Positions 1 to 9,218 of a stretch of 64,000 nt of DNA are shown here, piece after piece; within the stretch, counting starts at the first letter, position 1, and every line of letters starts with the position of its first letter. Under the pieces are notes generated by a model. The model was not told where the DNA came from. It did not search any database and was given only the letters and a program-made list of their open reading frames with translations. This stretch comes from Methylobacterium sp. (GTDB taxonomy: Bacteria > Pseudomonadota > Alphaproteobacteria > Rhizobiales > Beijerinckiaceae). The stretch is from the NCBI GenBank assembly GCA_020252645.1, contig JADCCN010000010.1:62001-126000 (forward strand). The letters run 5' to 3'. The translations under genes were made by a program, and so were the position numbers.

Positions 1-855
1 AAGGTCCAGAACCTCTCCGAACCCGAAGTCTGCGCCGAGAAGGACAATATCGACATCCGCTTCTCGAACCCGGATGTGCGGCGCTTCAAGATCCAGGCGA
101 TCCAGCCGAGCTATATCGGCATGCTGCGCGAGGATCGCTACCTGCCGGACTGGACCGCCTGCGACATGACGGGCGACCCGGCCTTCGTTTCGGGCAAGCC
201 GCGGCAGGTGACGTTATGGGAAACGCCCTCGATGTGGGTGGTGGGGCATGTCTTCCCGGCCTTCTGGCGGCCGGCCACCGTGCCGGTGAAGATCGGCGAC
301 CGGGTGGAGCACGGCCTGCATCTCATCCAGCTCTGGATGCGCGTGAACGAGCGTTCGGAAGAGATGCTCGTGGTCTATCCGCCCGATGGCTACTGGCGCA
401 TGCGGCCGTTGCCGCCGAAGCATCTGGGCTGGACCGCCTATGGTTCGAGTTTCATGGTCGGTCCGGTGACGATGGAGGGCCGCCCGGTGGTGGCGCTGAA
501 GGAGATCGCCTTCGATCCCGAGGAGAAGAAATTCACCTTCAGCTTCCGCGATGGCGGGGAGGGTGGCTTGCGCATCGTGCATCTGGATGCCGATCGCTTC
601 GTGATCGAGGCGACGCTTGCGGGGAACTTGCCGAAGGACAAGCCCTTCGCGGCCTTGCGCTCGATGTATATCACCGAAACGAATAATGATGCAGCCCGCG
701 TCGCCTGGCGGGAAACGGGCAATCCGCGCTGGGGCGAGGCACATATCCTCGATTACAAGGGTGGAGAGGCGACGGAATTCTGGGCCGGCCGTCACGTGGC
801 CTCGCGCCACAACACCTCGGCGCCCGACATGGTGTTCTCCCGGTTCGAGAAGTGA
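1..855 (+). CDS. Hypothetical protein, 3' part only
   Basis: The reading frame is open from the first base of the window, so the gene begins upstream; 284 codons are visible. A GTG at 76 is available but the frame before it reads as ordinary coding sequence, so I do not take it as the start. The visible part is a mixed, non-repetitive soluble protein rich in Trp, Pro and aromatic beta-strand-like stretches, without membrane segments and without a motif I recognise. The stop at 853-855 is followed by about 200 bases of intergenic DNA. Function unknown; the evidence for a real gene is length, codon pattern and typical composition. Confidence 0.75.
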   Translation, partial: KVQNLSEPEVCAEKDNIDIRFSNPDVRRFKIQAIQPSYIGMLREDRYLPDWTACDMTGDPAFVSGKPRQVTLWETPSMWVVGHVFPAFWRPATVPVKIGDRVEHGLHLIQLWMRVNERSEEMLVVYPPDGYWRMRPLPPKHLGWTAYGSSFMVGPVTMEGRPVVALKEIAFDPEEKKFTFSFRDGGEGGLRIVHLDADRFVIEATLAGNLPKDKPFAALRSMYITETNNDAARVAWRETGNPRWGEAHILDYKGGEATEFWAGRHVASRHNTSAPDMVFSRFEK

Positions 856-946
856 GGGCCGCCGCTTCGCGCCGAAAGCGGTCATTCCGACTTTACCAAC
901 GGGGCTCTGTATTTTTTACAATCTTTGATTGTGCGTTATGAATGAT

Positions 947-961
947 TTTACCACGTATTAA
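947..961 (+). promoter_or_regulatory. Possible CtrA-type box upstream of the chemoreceptor gene
   Basis: TTTA at 947-950 and TTAA at 958-961 are separated by exactly seven bases. This is one mismatch from the alphaproteobacterial CtrA recognition pattern TTAA-N7-TTAA. It lies about 100 bases before the chemoreceptor start, in AT-rich intergenic DNA. CtrA control of motility and chemotaxis genes is known in this class. One near-match site is weak evidence. Confidence 0.3.
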
Positions 962-1059
962 CACTACAGGAGACATAAACACAACCTCTGGTTTTATTGC
1001 GCTCACTCCGGCCCGGCTGATCGGCTTAACGGCGGAGTGACCGTTCGAGAGGGACTGAG

Positions 1060-3012
1060 ATGGGCATTCTCAACAATATCCGGCTGAAGACGAAGCTCTT
1101 TGCTGTCGTGGTTTTTCTGATCGCGGTTTCCGCCAGCATTTCCGCGATTGTCTACTTCGCCACCAAGACCGTCATCGAGACGACGGCCGAATTGCAGGCC
1201 GCTTCGGCACGTCTCCAGCATACCGGGCGCGCCACCGCCAACGTCCTCGCCTATGCCCGTGCCGTGGAATTCCTTCCCCTCGAGCTGACCGCCGAGCAGC
1301 GCACGCATTTCGAAAACCTCGCGGATGAGGAATTGCAGCGGTTCCGCGGCCGCTTCGACCAGATCAAGCCGATTTCTGCGGCCGACCAGGCCGATCTTGA
1401 TCGGATCCGCGAGCATATCTTGCAGTACGAGCCGGAAAGCCATCGGAAGGTCGCGAGCCTCTCGCGCGAGCACAAGTTCGAGGAGGCCACGAAGGTCGCG
1501 TTCACGGGCGAGGAGAGGATCGCGGAAATCCGCAAGCATCTGCGCGGCATCGAGGACCGGAATTACAGCTTCTACCGTGATGGCGTGGCGAGGCAGAATG
1601 TTCAGCTGGCCGATCTTCTCCGGACGATCATCATCATTGCCGTCGCAGGCTGCGTGCTGGGCCTTCTGGCCGCCTTCACGACGATTGTCATCGGCATCAC
1701 CCAGCCCTTGATGCGCCTGATCCAAGCCATGCAATCCCTGGCAGCGGGCCGCACCGACAAGGAGATCGACGGCAGCGCACGCAAGGACGAGATCGGCCAG
1801 ATGGCACAAACAGTCGCTGTGTTCCGCGAGAACGCGCTGGAGCGCGCCCGGCTCGAAAGCGAGAGGCGCCGCGAACGGGACATGGAAAAGGCGCGCCAGA
1901 CCCGTATCGACGGGCTCATCACCCATTTCCGGGGCAGTATCGGCGATATTCGCCAGCTTCTCGACGGTCAGCTCGATATCCTGAAGAGTTCCTCCTCCAC
2001 CCTCGGGCGCATTGCGGAGGAGGCCTCCCAGGGGGCCAATGTCGCGGGCTCGGCGACCTCCGAATCCTCCGAAAACGTGTCGCATGTCGCGAATGCCGCG
2101 AGTGAACTCACCTCGGCGAGCCGCGAGATCTCGACGCAGGTCCACAAGGCCAGCGAAAGCGTGACCGAAGCGATGAATGTGGCGCAGAGGGCGGATGAGG
2201 ATGTCTCCAGCCTCGCGAATCTGGCGGAGCGCATCGGCGCCATCGTGGATATCATCAACTCGATCGCCGAGCAGACCAACATGCTGGCGCTGAACGCGAC
2301 CATCGAGGCGGCCCGCGCCGGCGAGGCGGGGCGTTCCTTCGCGGTCGTTGCCTCGGAGGTGAAGACCCTGGCCGGCCAGACCGCCAAGGCCACGGACGAG
2401 ATTTCCGCGCAGGTGCAGGCGATCCAGCAGGCCACGCAGCACGCCGTGAACTCCATCCGCACCATCTCGAACCAGGTTTCCGAGATTCAGGGCCGCACGA
2501 CGGCCATCGCCGCCGCGGTGGAGGAGCAGGAGGCCTCCACGCTCGAAATCAGCCGGGCCATCGCGCTGGCCTCCGAAGGCTCGGAACAGGTCGCGGGATC
2601 GGTCTCGACCATGGTGAAATCGGTCGAGAAGACGAATGCCGAGGCCGGGCAGTTGCGCTCGATTTCCGATCTCATCGCGGATGTCAGCGGCAATCTCACC
2701 CGCACGGTCGATGGCTTCCTGCATGCCGTCGCCGAGGATGTCCAGGAGCGCCGCCGCGCGGTTCGCAAGGCCATCCGGCAGGTCGCCGTCGTCAACGCGC
2801 GCGGCAAGCGCATGCAGACGACCGTGCTCGACATCTCGGAGACGGGCCTGCGGATCGAGGCCGTGCCCGGCCTTCAGGTGGGCGATGCGGTGGATATCGA
2901 ATGGGCGACAGGCGAGCGCCTGCGCGGACGCCCCGTCTGGCTGCGCAACGAGCAAAGCGGTATCGAGCTGGATGCGGCCATGCCGGCGCAGATCCTGCGC
3001 GAGGCGGCCTGA
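1060..3012 (+). CDS. Methyl-accepting chemotaxis protein with C-terminal PilZ domain
   Basis: A 650-residue chemoreceptor. Visible in order: a membrane segment near residues 13-32, a periplasmic helical sensor region to about 185, a second membrane segment near 188-212, a HAMP linker to about 265, a cytoplasmic signalling domain whose hairpin tip ([19 protein letters not shown]) lies near 405-425, and a final 85 residues of PilZ type from about 563. The PilZ part has an Arg-rich start ([10 protein letters not shown]) and DISETGLRI, matching the RxxxR and D/NxSxxG c-di-GMP binding pattern. This suggests that second-messenger level acts directly on a receptor for the CheA array. The stop is 3 bases from the end of the convergent gene. 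Confidence 0.93.
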   Translation: MGILNNIRLKTKLFAVVVFLIAVSASISAIVYFATKTVIETTAELQAASARLQHTGRATANVLAYARAVEFLPLELTAEQRTHFENLADEELQRFRGRFDQIKPISAADQADLDRIREHILQYEPESHRKVASLSREHKFEEATKVAFTGEERIAEIRKHLRGIEDRNYSFYRDGVARQNVQLADLLRTIIIIAVAGCVLGLLAAFTTIVIGITQPLMRLIQAMQSLAAGRTDKEIDGSARKDEIGQMAQTVAVFRENALERARLESERRRERDMEKARQTRIDGLITHFRGSIGDIRQLLDGQLDILKSSSSTLGRIAEEASQGANVAGSATSESSENVSHVANAASELTSASREISTQVHKASESVTEAMNVAQRADEDVSSLANLAERIGAIVDIINSIAEQTNMLALNATIEAARAGEAGRSFAVVASEVKTLAGQTAKATDEISAQVQAIQQATQHAVNSIRTISNQVSEIQGRTTAIAAAVEEQEASTLEISRAIALASEGSEQVAGSVSTMVKSVEKTNAEAGQLRSISDLIADVSGNLTRTVDGFLHAVAEDVQERRRAVRKAIRQVAVVNARGKRMQTTVLDISETGLRIEAVPGLQVGDAVDIEWATGERLRGRPVWLRNEQSGIELDAAMPAQILREAA

Positions 3013-3015
3013 CGC

Positions 3016-3831
3016 TCAGCGCCCCTCGAACACCCGTTCGAGCACGCGGATGGTGGGCCGTTGCGGCAAGCTCGCCCGGCTCAGCACCAGGCTGGTGGAA
3101 CCCGCGCGCTCGATCGCGTGGGTTTCCGTCATTTTCGAAAGGAAGTTCTGCAGCACGCGCTCGGAGAAATAATGCATCGGCACCACCATCTTGGGCCGGA
3201 GCTGTCCGATCACCTCGGCGATGCCGGAAAGATCAATCGTCCAGGATCCATCGACGGCCGCCAGCACCACATCCACCTGGCCGATGGCCGCGAGATGCTC
3301 CGGCGTCAGCGTGTGGTGAAGATGCCCGAGATGGGCGATGCAGAGCCCGGCGGCCTCGAAGATGAAGATCGAATTGCCGTAGAACTCCGTGCGGCCCTCG
3401 CCCATGCCGCTACGAATATTGGTGGGCACATTCCGCACGCGCAGGTCGCGCTCCTGCAGGTCATGCCTCGGCATCTCGCCGCTGCGTCCCCAGCCGCGCA
3501 GCACGTGACGAATCGCCGGATCAGGCCGATGGGTGAAATGCGTGGAATGCGCATGGTTCATCGTCGCCACGTCGGGCAGGGCCTCGGGGCGGACGTAATC
3601 GTTGTAATCGGTCGCGGCGGTCACGCCGCCCGGCGTCTCGATCGTGAAGGTCGCGTGGCCCACATAAGTGAGACGCACCTCGCCGGATTGCAGCCGAGCG
3701 GGAAGGATCGGCGTGCCATCGGGCGCGCGCGGCGCGTGGCGTGCGATGGGCCCGAGGCAGGCCTCGTCGGCCTTGGCGGGAATGACCCCGAGAAGGGCCG
3801 CGACGAGCCCGAGACAGAAGACGATCCGCAT
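3016..3831 (-). CDS. Secreted MBL-fold metal-dependent hydrolase-like protein
   Basis: 271 residues with a signal peptide (residues 1-21, cut after AKA). The body resembles UlaG/MBL-fold hydrolases: VGHATFTIETPGG near 57-69, a metal-motif-like HAHSTH at 93-98, a GHLHH motif, an Asp in VVLAAVDGSW and a late PMHY histidine. The classical motif is HxHxDH; here the Asp position (97) is Thr, so one metal ligand of the second site is missing. Substrate unknown. It is convergent with the chemoreceptor and has its own upstream region. Confidence 0.85.
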   Translation of the reverse strand: MRIVFCLGLVAALLGVIPAKADEACLGPIARHAPRAPDGTPILPARLQSGEVRLTYVGHATFTIETPGGVTAATDYNDYVRPEALPDVATMNHAHSTHFTHRPDPAIRHVLRGWGRSGEMPRHDLQERDLRVRNVPTNIRSGMGEGRTEFYGNSIFIFEAAGLCIAHLGHLHHTLTPEHLAAIGQVDVVLAAVDGSWTIDLSGIAEVIGQLRPKMVVPMHYFSERVLQNFLSKMTETHAIERAGSTSLVLSRASLPQRPTIRVLERVFEGR

Positions 3832-3934
3832 GCTCGAACCTCCGCGCTTTCCCCCATCAACATGGCGCGGGAAAGCGGGGAGGGAAGAGGGCGCAAAAGG
3901 TCGCGCGTCAGAGACGGCCGATCAGCCTCCGGTC

Positions 3935-5296
3935 TCAGGCGGGAACGCCCGCCTTGATGATCGCCTCGAGGCTCATGGCGCTGTTGATGGCGCGCGATTC
4001 CGCGATGAGGCGATCCACACCCGCCGAGCCGATCACCGGCGCGCAGAGGTCGCGCACCTTCGCATCGAGTTCGGCATCCGAGAGCGGCCGGCCGAGCGAA
4101 CCGATGGCGTGCTCGATGAAGAGATCGAAGACGCGGCCATCACGCGTGGTGAGCTTTGCTGCCACCTGATGCTCGTGGATGGAGCGATCCGCCATGGCGC
4201 GCACCTTCTGGCGCAGGCCGACAATGACCGGATCGGCCACGCATTCATCGGAATATTCATGTTCCCCGCAACGGCCATGCATGATCGCGGCCGCACAGGA
4301 ATGATAGACCGAGAACTTGCCCTCAAGGCCCGTGCGCGGCGAGGTCTTGCCTGTCAGTTCGAGCACCAGCGGATGAACCTTGAGGTCGATGGAGGCGATA
4401 TCCGCCGCCGTCAGGCCATGCGCGTTGCGCAACTGCACGCAGGCGTCGATCGCCGGATGGATGACGATGCCGCAAGCGAAAGGCTTGTAGGTGTTGATCG
4501 AGATTTCCCAGGTCTTGCCGAGATTGTCGATGATCTCGGCCGGATCGAACTTCGTCGAGGCGACATGGGCGAAGCCGCGCGGAGCCTCGATGCCCCGCTC
4601 GGAACTCGTGAAATTCTCCCTGGCGAGATAAGCCGCGAAAGTGCCGTTCTGCGCGGCTTTTCCGGGGTGAAGCGGCTTGCACATCGTGCCGAACATCTCG
4701 CGCAGCCCCGAGGACTGCGTGGCGGCGATGCCCAGCGCATATTGCATCTGCAGCGTATCGAGACCGAGAATCTTCCCCGCTGCCGCCGCGGCGCCGAACA
4801 CGCCGGCCGTGCCGGTGATGTGCCAGCCGCGATCATAATGATCGGGATAGACCGAGTTGCCGATGCGGCACTCAACCTCCACCCCGAGGATGAAGGCGTG
4901 CAGGAAATCGCGGCCCGTCATCGGGCGTGTCTCGGCCATCGCGAGCAGGCCGGAGGCGATGGGACCGGCCGGATGGATGATGGTGCGCAGATGGGTGTCG
5001 TCGAAGTCGAAGACATGCGATGAAATGCCGTTCAGCAGCGCTGCGTTCAGCAGGTCCGTGCGGAACTTGCGGCCGAGAACGCTGGCCTGCTCTGCGCCGG
5101 CGAATGGCTTCGCCGCCGCCCAGGCGCGATCGATCGCGGGGTGAATCGAGCCGCCCACCGCGCAGCCGATCCAGTTGAGGAAAGAGCGCGTCGCTTCGGC
5201 ATAGGCCGCCGAGGGAATGTCATCGGCCCCGGACCGGACAACGAAATCCGCGAGGATCCGCGTGACGGCAATGTCGGTGACAACAGGGGCGTTCAT
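3935..5296 (-). CDS. MmgE/PrpD family protein
   Basis: 453 residues of the MmgE/PrpD fold, the family of 2-methylcitrate dehydratase and cis-aconitate decarboxylase. Recognisable family segments include HVFDFDDTH near residue 100, HPAGPIASGLLAMAE and a KPFACGIVIHPAID segment in the second half. The ATG at 5296 is chosen because GGAG lies at correct spacing and because a promoter-like pair (TTGACA and GATAAG, 17 bases apart) lies just upstream; a longer frame from 5359 would begin inside or before that promoter. It is divergent from a GntR regulator and close to a tripartite carboxylate importer, so a dehydratase, isomerase or decarboxylase acting on an imported polycarboxylate is likely. A paralogue is encoded at 9215-10579. 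Confidence 0.9.
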   Translation of the reverse strand: MNAPVVTDIAVTRILADFVVRSGADDIPSAAYAEATRSFLNWIGCAVGGSIHPAIDRAWAAAKPFAGAEQASVLGRKFRTDLLNAALLNGISSHVFDFDDTHLRTIIHPAGPIASGLLAMAETRPMTGRDFLHAFILGVEVECRIGNSVYPDHYDRGWHITGTAGVFGAAAAAGKILGLDTLQMQYALGIAATQSSGLREMFGTMCKPLHPGKAAQNGTFAAYLARENFTSSERGIEAPRGFAHVASTKFDPAEIIDNLGKTWEISINTYKPFACGIVIHPAIDACVQLRNAHGLTAADIASIDLKVHPLVLELTGKTSPRTGLEGKFSVYHSCAAAIMHGRCGEHEYSDECVADPVIVGLRQKVRAMADRSIHEHQVAAKLTTRDGRVFDLFIEHAIGSLGRPLSDAELDAKVRDLCAPVIGSAGVDRLIAESRAINSAMSLEAIIKAGVPA

Positions 5297-5327
5297 GGCG
5301 GCTCCGGCGGTTTCAACAGGCCGGCCG

Positions 5328-5356
5328 CTTATCGCGCCCGGCTTGTTTTGTGTCAA
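5328..5356 (-). promoter_or_regulatory. Putative promoter of the MmgE/PrpD gene
   Basis: On the minus strand TTGACA (5356-5351) is followed after 17 bases by GATAAG (5333-5328), which matches four of six positions of the -10 consensus. Initiation would fall near 5321, giving a leader of about 25 bases before the ATG at 5296. The same octamer TGTCAACA recurs inverted at 5436-5443 on the other side of the intergenic region, so both divergent genes may share regulation. Confidence 0.5.
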
Positions 5357-5412
5357 CATTCAACACTCAAGAGACCTCGAAAAGACAGTAATCAGGCGCT
5401 TATCGTCAATTC

Positions 5413-6246
5413 ATGCGGCTTGATCCACTCAAAATTGTTGACACTTTCGTGAGTGATGGCATCCTGCCACCGATGGAAATCCTTTTGCCCCAGCTCGCAT
5501 CCCTGCGCGCCACCTCGCTTGCCAGCGTGCTGACGCAGGAGCTCGAACGCATGGTGCTGGGTGGGGAAATCGGCCCCGGCACGCGCCTGAACGAGAATCA
5601 GCTCGCGGCCCGCTTCGGCGTGAGCCGAGGCCCCATCCGCGAGGCCGTGCGTGCGCTCGAAGGGGCGGGGCTTGTCGAATCCGTGCCCAATCGCGGGGTG
5701 TTCGTGCGTCGGCTCGGCGTGCGCGAGGTGCGCGAGCTTTATGATGTGCGGGCAGCGCTCTTCGGCCTCGCCGGCCGTCTGATGGCCGAGCGCGCCACGC
5801 CCGCGGAGCTCGAGCGCCTGCGCGGGCTGATCCGGGCGATGGAAACGGCGACCGAGACCCGCAATTTCGAAGCCTATTATCCGCTCAATCTCGAATTCCA
5901 CGGCGCAATTGTCGATGGCTCCGGCAACCTGACGCTCGCGCAGCAATATCGGGCCTTCGTGCGCAAGCTGAACCTGTTCCGCGCGCGGAGCCTGGTGCAG
6001 GGCGGCGGGCTTGCGGTCTCGAACCGCGAGCATCGCGAGATGTTCTCGGCCATCGAAGCGCGCGATGCGAGCTGGGCGCATGAGGCGCATTGGCGCCATG
6101 TCGCCGCCGCGAAGGATCGGCTTCTGGCCGTTATCCGCGCCGAATTGCAGATGGCCGGCGGCGAGGAAGCTTCCGAAAACCGCCCGGAGAGGCGGGCTTT
6201 CAAACACACGCAACCGGGAGGAGCAACCCATGGTATCGAGACGTGA
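5413..6246 (+). CDS. GntR family transcriptional regulator (FCD subfamily)
   Basis: 277 residues from ATG 5413; a second ATG at 5473 gives 257 residues and is equally possible, because the upstream TGTTGACA at 5436-5443 could be part of a promoter. N-terminal winged helix with the GntR signature (LNENQLAARFGVSRGPIREA), then an all-helical FCD ligand domain with Asp/His ligand candidates (LNLEFH; EHREMF). FCD regulators usually sense small carboxylates and repress neighbouring genes. It lies between a divergent MmgE/PrpD gene and the TctC gene, whose start it overlaps by 17 bases, so it is probably the local regulator. Confidence 0.9.
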   Translation: MRLDPLKIVDTFVSDGILPPMEILLPQLASLRATSLASVLTQELERMVLGGEIGPGTRLNENQLAARFGVSRGPIREAVRALEGAGLVESVPNRGVFVRRLGVREVRELYDVRAALFGLAGRLMAERATPAELERLRGLIRAMETATETRNFEAYYPLNLEFHGAIVDGSGNLTLAQQYRAFVRKLNLFRARSLVQGGGLAVSNREHREMFSAIEARDASWAHEAHWRHVAAAKDRLLAVIRAELQMAGGEEASENRPERRAFKHTQPGGATHGIET

Positions 6247-7198
6247 ATTCGGACGCCTGACCGCGGCGGCGATCGGCGCCGTCGCCCTGCCGGCCAACTC
6301 CCGCGCCGCGCCGATGGCCTATCCGCACAAGGTGGTGACGCTCATCACCCATTCGAGCCCCGGTGGCGGCTCGGATGTGTTCCTGCGCGAGATGTCGAAG
6401 CATCTCGGCCGGTATATCGACGCGACCTTCGTGGTCGAGAATGTGCAGGGCGGCAGCGGGGCGCGCGCCATTTCCCGCCTCGCGACCGCCAGGCCCGATG
6501 GCTCGGTCTTCTATGCGACGACGCCCACCTACATCTTCACCTCGCTGCTTTCGAAGCCGCAGCACTCGTTCCGCGATGTGCAGCCCCTGGTGAATGTCTT
6601 CAGCGATGCCGAGGTGGTCTATACCCGCGCCGATGGCCCGTTCAAGACGCTGGCGGATGTGATCGCCCACGCGAAGGAGAAGCGCGGCCGCTGGGGGGCG
6701 GCGAACCCCGCCTCGCTGGAACGCCAGGCAGCCGAGCGCCTGAAAGCGGCGGCGGGCGTGAATGCCGCAATCGTCTCGCATGAGGGGGGTGGCGACCTGA
6801 TGATCAATGTGCTCAACGGCACGCTCGATATCGGCGTTGGTGAAATCCCGGAATTGCGCGCGCAGCTCGAGGCGAAGAAAGTGCGCCTGCTCGCGGTGTT
6901 CAACGCCCAAAGGCTGCCGACCCAGCCGGATATTCCCACCGTGAAGGAGAGCGGCTTCGACGTGGTGGTCCAGAAGTTCCGCGGCCTTGCCGGGCCGAAG
7001 GGCCTGCCGGCCGATGTGATCGGCATCTGGGAGAAGGCGATCCCGCAGCTTCTGGCGGATGCCGAATACCGGAGGATCTACGCCGCCGAGAGCCTTGTCC
7101 CGGATTTCATCCCGCAGGCCGCCTACGCGACCTTCATCAACGATTTCGCCCAGAGTTCGGAGGCGTTCTTCCGCGAGACCGGCGTGATCAAGAACTGA
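6230..7198 (+). CDS. tctC: Tripartite tricarboxylate transporter substrate-binding protein (TctC/Bug family)
   Basis: 322 residues. ATG at 6230 follows GGGAGGAG at 6216-6223. The N-terminus (MVSRREFGRLTAAAIGAV) has two arginines and a hydrophobic stretch ending in SRAAP, an export signal possibly of Tat type. The mature part shows Bug-family features: YPHKVVTLITHSSPGGGSD near the start, the pocket-forming GGSGARA segment and VGEIPELRAQL later. It binds an organic acid in the periplasm and delivers it to TctAB encoded next. The coding sequence overlaps the regulator gene by 17 bases, so they are probably co-transcribed. Confidence 0.93.
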   Translation: MVSRREFGRLTAAAIGAVALPANSRAAPMAYPHKVVTLITHSSPGGGSDVFLREMSKHLGRYIDATFVVENVQGGSGARAISRLATARPDGSVFYATTPTYIFTSLLSKPQHSFRDVQPLVNVFSDAEVVYTRADGPFKTLADVIAHAKEKRGRWGAANPASLERQAAERLKAAAGVNAAIVSHEGGGDLMINVLNGTLDIGVGEIPELRAQLEAKKVRLLAVFNAQRLPTQPDIPTVKESGFDVVVQKFRGLAGPKGLPADVIGIWEKAIPQLLADAEYRRIYAAESLVPDFIPQAAYATFINDFAQSSEAFFRETGVIKN

Positions 7199-7238
7199 TC
7201 CTCGGCGTTTCGGAAGCGGGCAGGGGCGGGAGGCACCC

Positions 7239-7715
7239 ATGAAGAAGGACCTGGCGGCGGGCATCACCCTGCTCTGCCTCTCGGCGGGCTACGCCTGGAT
7301 GACGCGGCGCATCCCCATGAGTTCGCTTTCGGATGGCGTCGGCCCCCAGGGGCTGCCGAACCTGCTGGCCATCGCGCTGGCGATCGTTGCGCTCGCGCTG
7401 ATCGGCAAGAGCCTCCTGGCCTTGCGTCTTGCGGCACCGGTTGAAGTGAAGGCAGCCGAGGCGGAGGAGGGCGAGCGGGCGGGCCTGCCGCGTGCGCTGG
7501 CCTTCGCGGGCCTCGGCATCGGCTACATGATCCTCGCGCCCTGGACGGGCTTTGCCGTGGCGATCGCCCTCATGGTGATGGCCACGGCCCTGTTCGAAGG
7601 CGCGAAAGCTTCTCCGCGCCTGGTGGCGGTCGCGGTCCTGGTGGGGCTCGGCTTCTGGCTGGTTTTCGTGCGCTTCCTCGGGGTCGAGCAGCCCGTCTCC
7701 CGGTTGATCGGCTGA
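7239..7715 (+). CDS. tctB: Tripartite tricarboxylate transporter small membrane subunit (TctB)
   Basis: 158 residues with about four membrane segments, as expected for TctB, and GGGCGGGAGG upstream of the ATG. Family-like features are the N-terminal DLAAGITLLCLSAGYAW segment and the MPMSS-like loop between the first helices. It lies between TctC and TctA with only 3 bases before the next start, which is the standard order. It pairs with TctA in the inner membrane for cation-coupled uptake. Confidence 0.88.
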   Translation: MKKDLAAGITLLCLSAGYAWMTRRIPMSSLSDGVGPQGLPNLLAIALAIVALALIGKSLLALRLAAPVEVKAAEAEEGERAGLPRALAFAGLGIGYMILAPWTGFAVAIALMVMATALFEGAKASPRLVAVAVLVGLGFWLVFVRFLGVEQPVSRLIG

Positions 7716-7718
7716 ACC

Positions 7719-9218
7719 ATGGGCCAGTTCGAGTTCTCCCAGGCGTTGAACCTGCTGATCGGCACGCCGCTCGTGCCGGCGGCGATCATCGGGCTCATCT
7801 GGGGCATCATCGGCGGGGCGCTGCCGGGCATTTCCGCGTCCATCACCATGGCGCTGCTCTTGCCCTTCACCTATGGCATGGACCCGACCATCGCGATCGT
7901 GCTGCTCGCCTCCACCTATATCGGCGCGGAATATGGCGGTTCGATTCCCGCCATCCTCATCCGCACCCCCGGCACGAATTCCGCCGCCGCGACCGTGATC
8001 GACGGCTACGAGATGAAGCGGCAGGGCAAGGCGGGCGAGGCTCTGGGCATCTCGCTCTGGTCGGGCGTGGTCGGCAGCCTCGTGGGCCTTTTCCTGCTCG
8101 TGACAATGACCGAGCCGCTCTCGCGCCTCGCGCTGAGCTTCACGCCCGCCTCCTATTTCGGCCTCGGCATTCTCGGCATCAGCATCATCGCCTCGCTTTC
8201 GGGCGGGTCGCTGCTGAAGGGCCTCGCGGCGGCCATCGTCGGGCTGATGGTCTCGACGATCGGCACGGACCCGATCTCCGGCGTCTCGCGCTATACCTTC
8301 GACGTGCCCGAGCTGATCGGCGGCATCAAGCCCATCCTCGTGATGGTCGGGCTTTTCGCGGTGAGCGAACTCCTGATGCAATCCGGCACGGCCGGCCATG
8401 GCGCGGTGGCGGAGGCGCGCGTGCGCATCGTGCTGCCGGGCTGGGCGATGATGAAGCGCCTCTTCAAGCCGCAGGGCATCGGCTGCGTCACCGGCACCTT
8501 CGAGGGGCTGATGCCCGGCGGCGGCGGCTCGATCGCGGCCTTCCTCGCCTATAACGAGGCGAAGCGCTGGTCCTCGAAGCCGGAGGAATTCGGCCGGGGC
8601 TCCCCCGAGGGCATCGCCGCGCCGGAAGCGGCGAACAACACGGTGGCTTCCACCTCGCTCATTCCGCTCCTGTCATTCGGCATTCCCGGCTCGAATTCGG
8701 CGGCCGTGCTGCTCGGCGGGCTGCTGATCCACGGCCTGCTGCCGGGCCCGCGCCTTTTCGAGCAGAACGGCGATGTGGTGCTCGGGCTCTATCTGGGCTC
8801 GCTCATCGCGACCCTCGCGCAGATCCTCATCGGCATGATGATCCTGCCCTTCTGCATGTGGATGGTGAACCGCCCGCGGCCCTATCTCGCGGCCTTCATC
8901 CTCGCCCTGGTGATGGCCGGCATCTTCACCATCAATTCCAGCCTGTTCGATATCGGCCTGGTGCTGGCGGGCGGGGTGATCGGCTACCTCATGCGGGTTT
9001 CCGGCTTCCCCTTCCTGCCCGCCGTATTGGGCGTGGTGCTCGGCCCGATGATCGAGGGCAGCTATCGCCGCTCGCTGCTGCTTTCGGATGGCGATCACAT
9101 GATCTTCCTCGAGGACAGGATCGGCCTCGGCCTGTTGAGTCTCGCGGCTGTTTTTGTTGTCGTCTCGCTTCTCCGCGAGGGACGTGATCTCAGGAGAGCC
9201 AGGGGAGCTTCTGCGTGA
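7719..9218 (+). CDS. tctA: Tripartite tricarboxylate transporter large membrane subunit (TctA)
   Basis: 499 residues, strongly hydrophobic, about 11-12 membrane segments. Typical TctA segments are present: GIIGGALPGISASITMALLL near the start, YIGAEYGGSIPAILIRTPGT, and LMPGGGGSIAAFLAYNEAKR further on, followed by LSFGIPGSNSAAVLLGGL. It forms the transport pore of the importer whose binding protein and small subunit are encoded directly upstream. The stop overlaps the start of the next gene (GTGA, 9215-9218), which implies translational coupling with the second MmgE/PrpD protein. Confidence 0.95.
   Translation: MGQFEFSQALNLLIGTPLVPAAIIGLIWGIIGGALPGISASITMALLLPFTYGMDPTIAIVLLASTYIGAEYGGSIPAILIRTPGTNSAAATVIDGYEMKRQGKAGEALGISLWSGVVGSLVGLFLLVTMTEPLSRLALSFTPASYFGLGILGISIIASLSGGSLLKGLAAAIVGLMVSTIGTDPISGVSRYTFDVPELIGGIKPILVMVGLFAVSELLMQSGTAGHGAVAEARVRIVLPGWAMMKRLFKPQGIGCVTGTFEGLMPGGGGSIAAFLAYNEAKRWSSKPEEFGRGSPEGIAAPEAANNTVASTSLIPLLSFGIPGSNSAAVLLGGLLIHGLLPGPRLFEQNGDVVLGLYLGSLIATLAQILIGMMILPFCMWMVNRPRPYLAAFILALVMAGIFTINSSLFDIGLVLAGGVIGYLMRVSGFPFLPAVLGVVLGPMIEGSYRRSLLLSDGDHMIFLEDRIGLGLLSLAAVFVVVSLLREGRDLRRARGASA

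Noticed and set aside
918..932. ACAATC-TTT-GATTGT hairpin as terminator of the first gene
   Set aside because: The T-run is on the wrong side for the plus strand and the stem is only six AT-rich pairs.
1003..2955. 650-codon open frame antisense to the chemoreceptor
   Set aside because: Composition is dominated by Arg, Gly, His, Asp and Leu as expected for the mirror of a GC-rich gene; no family and the plus-strand frame is a clear chemoreceptor.
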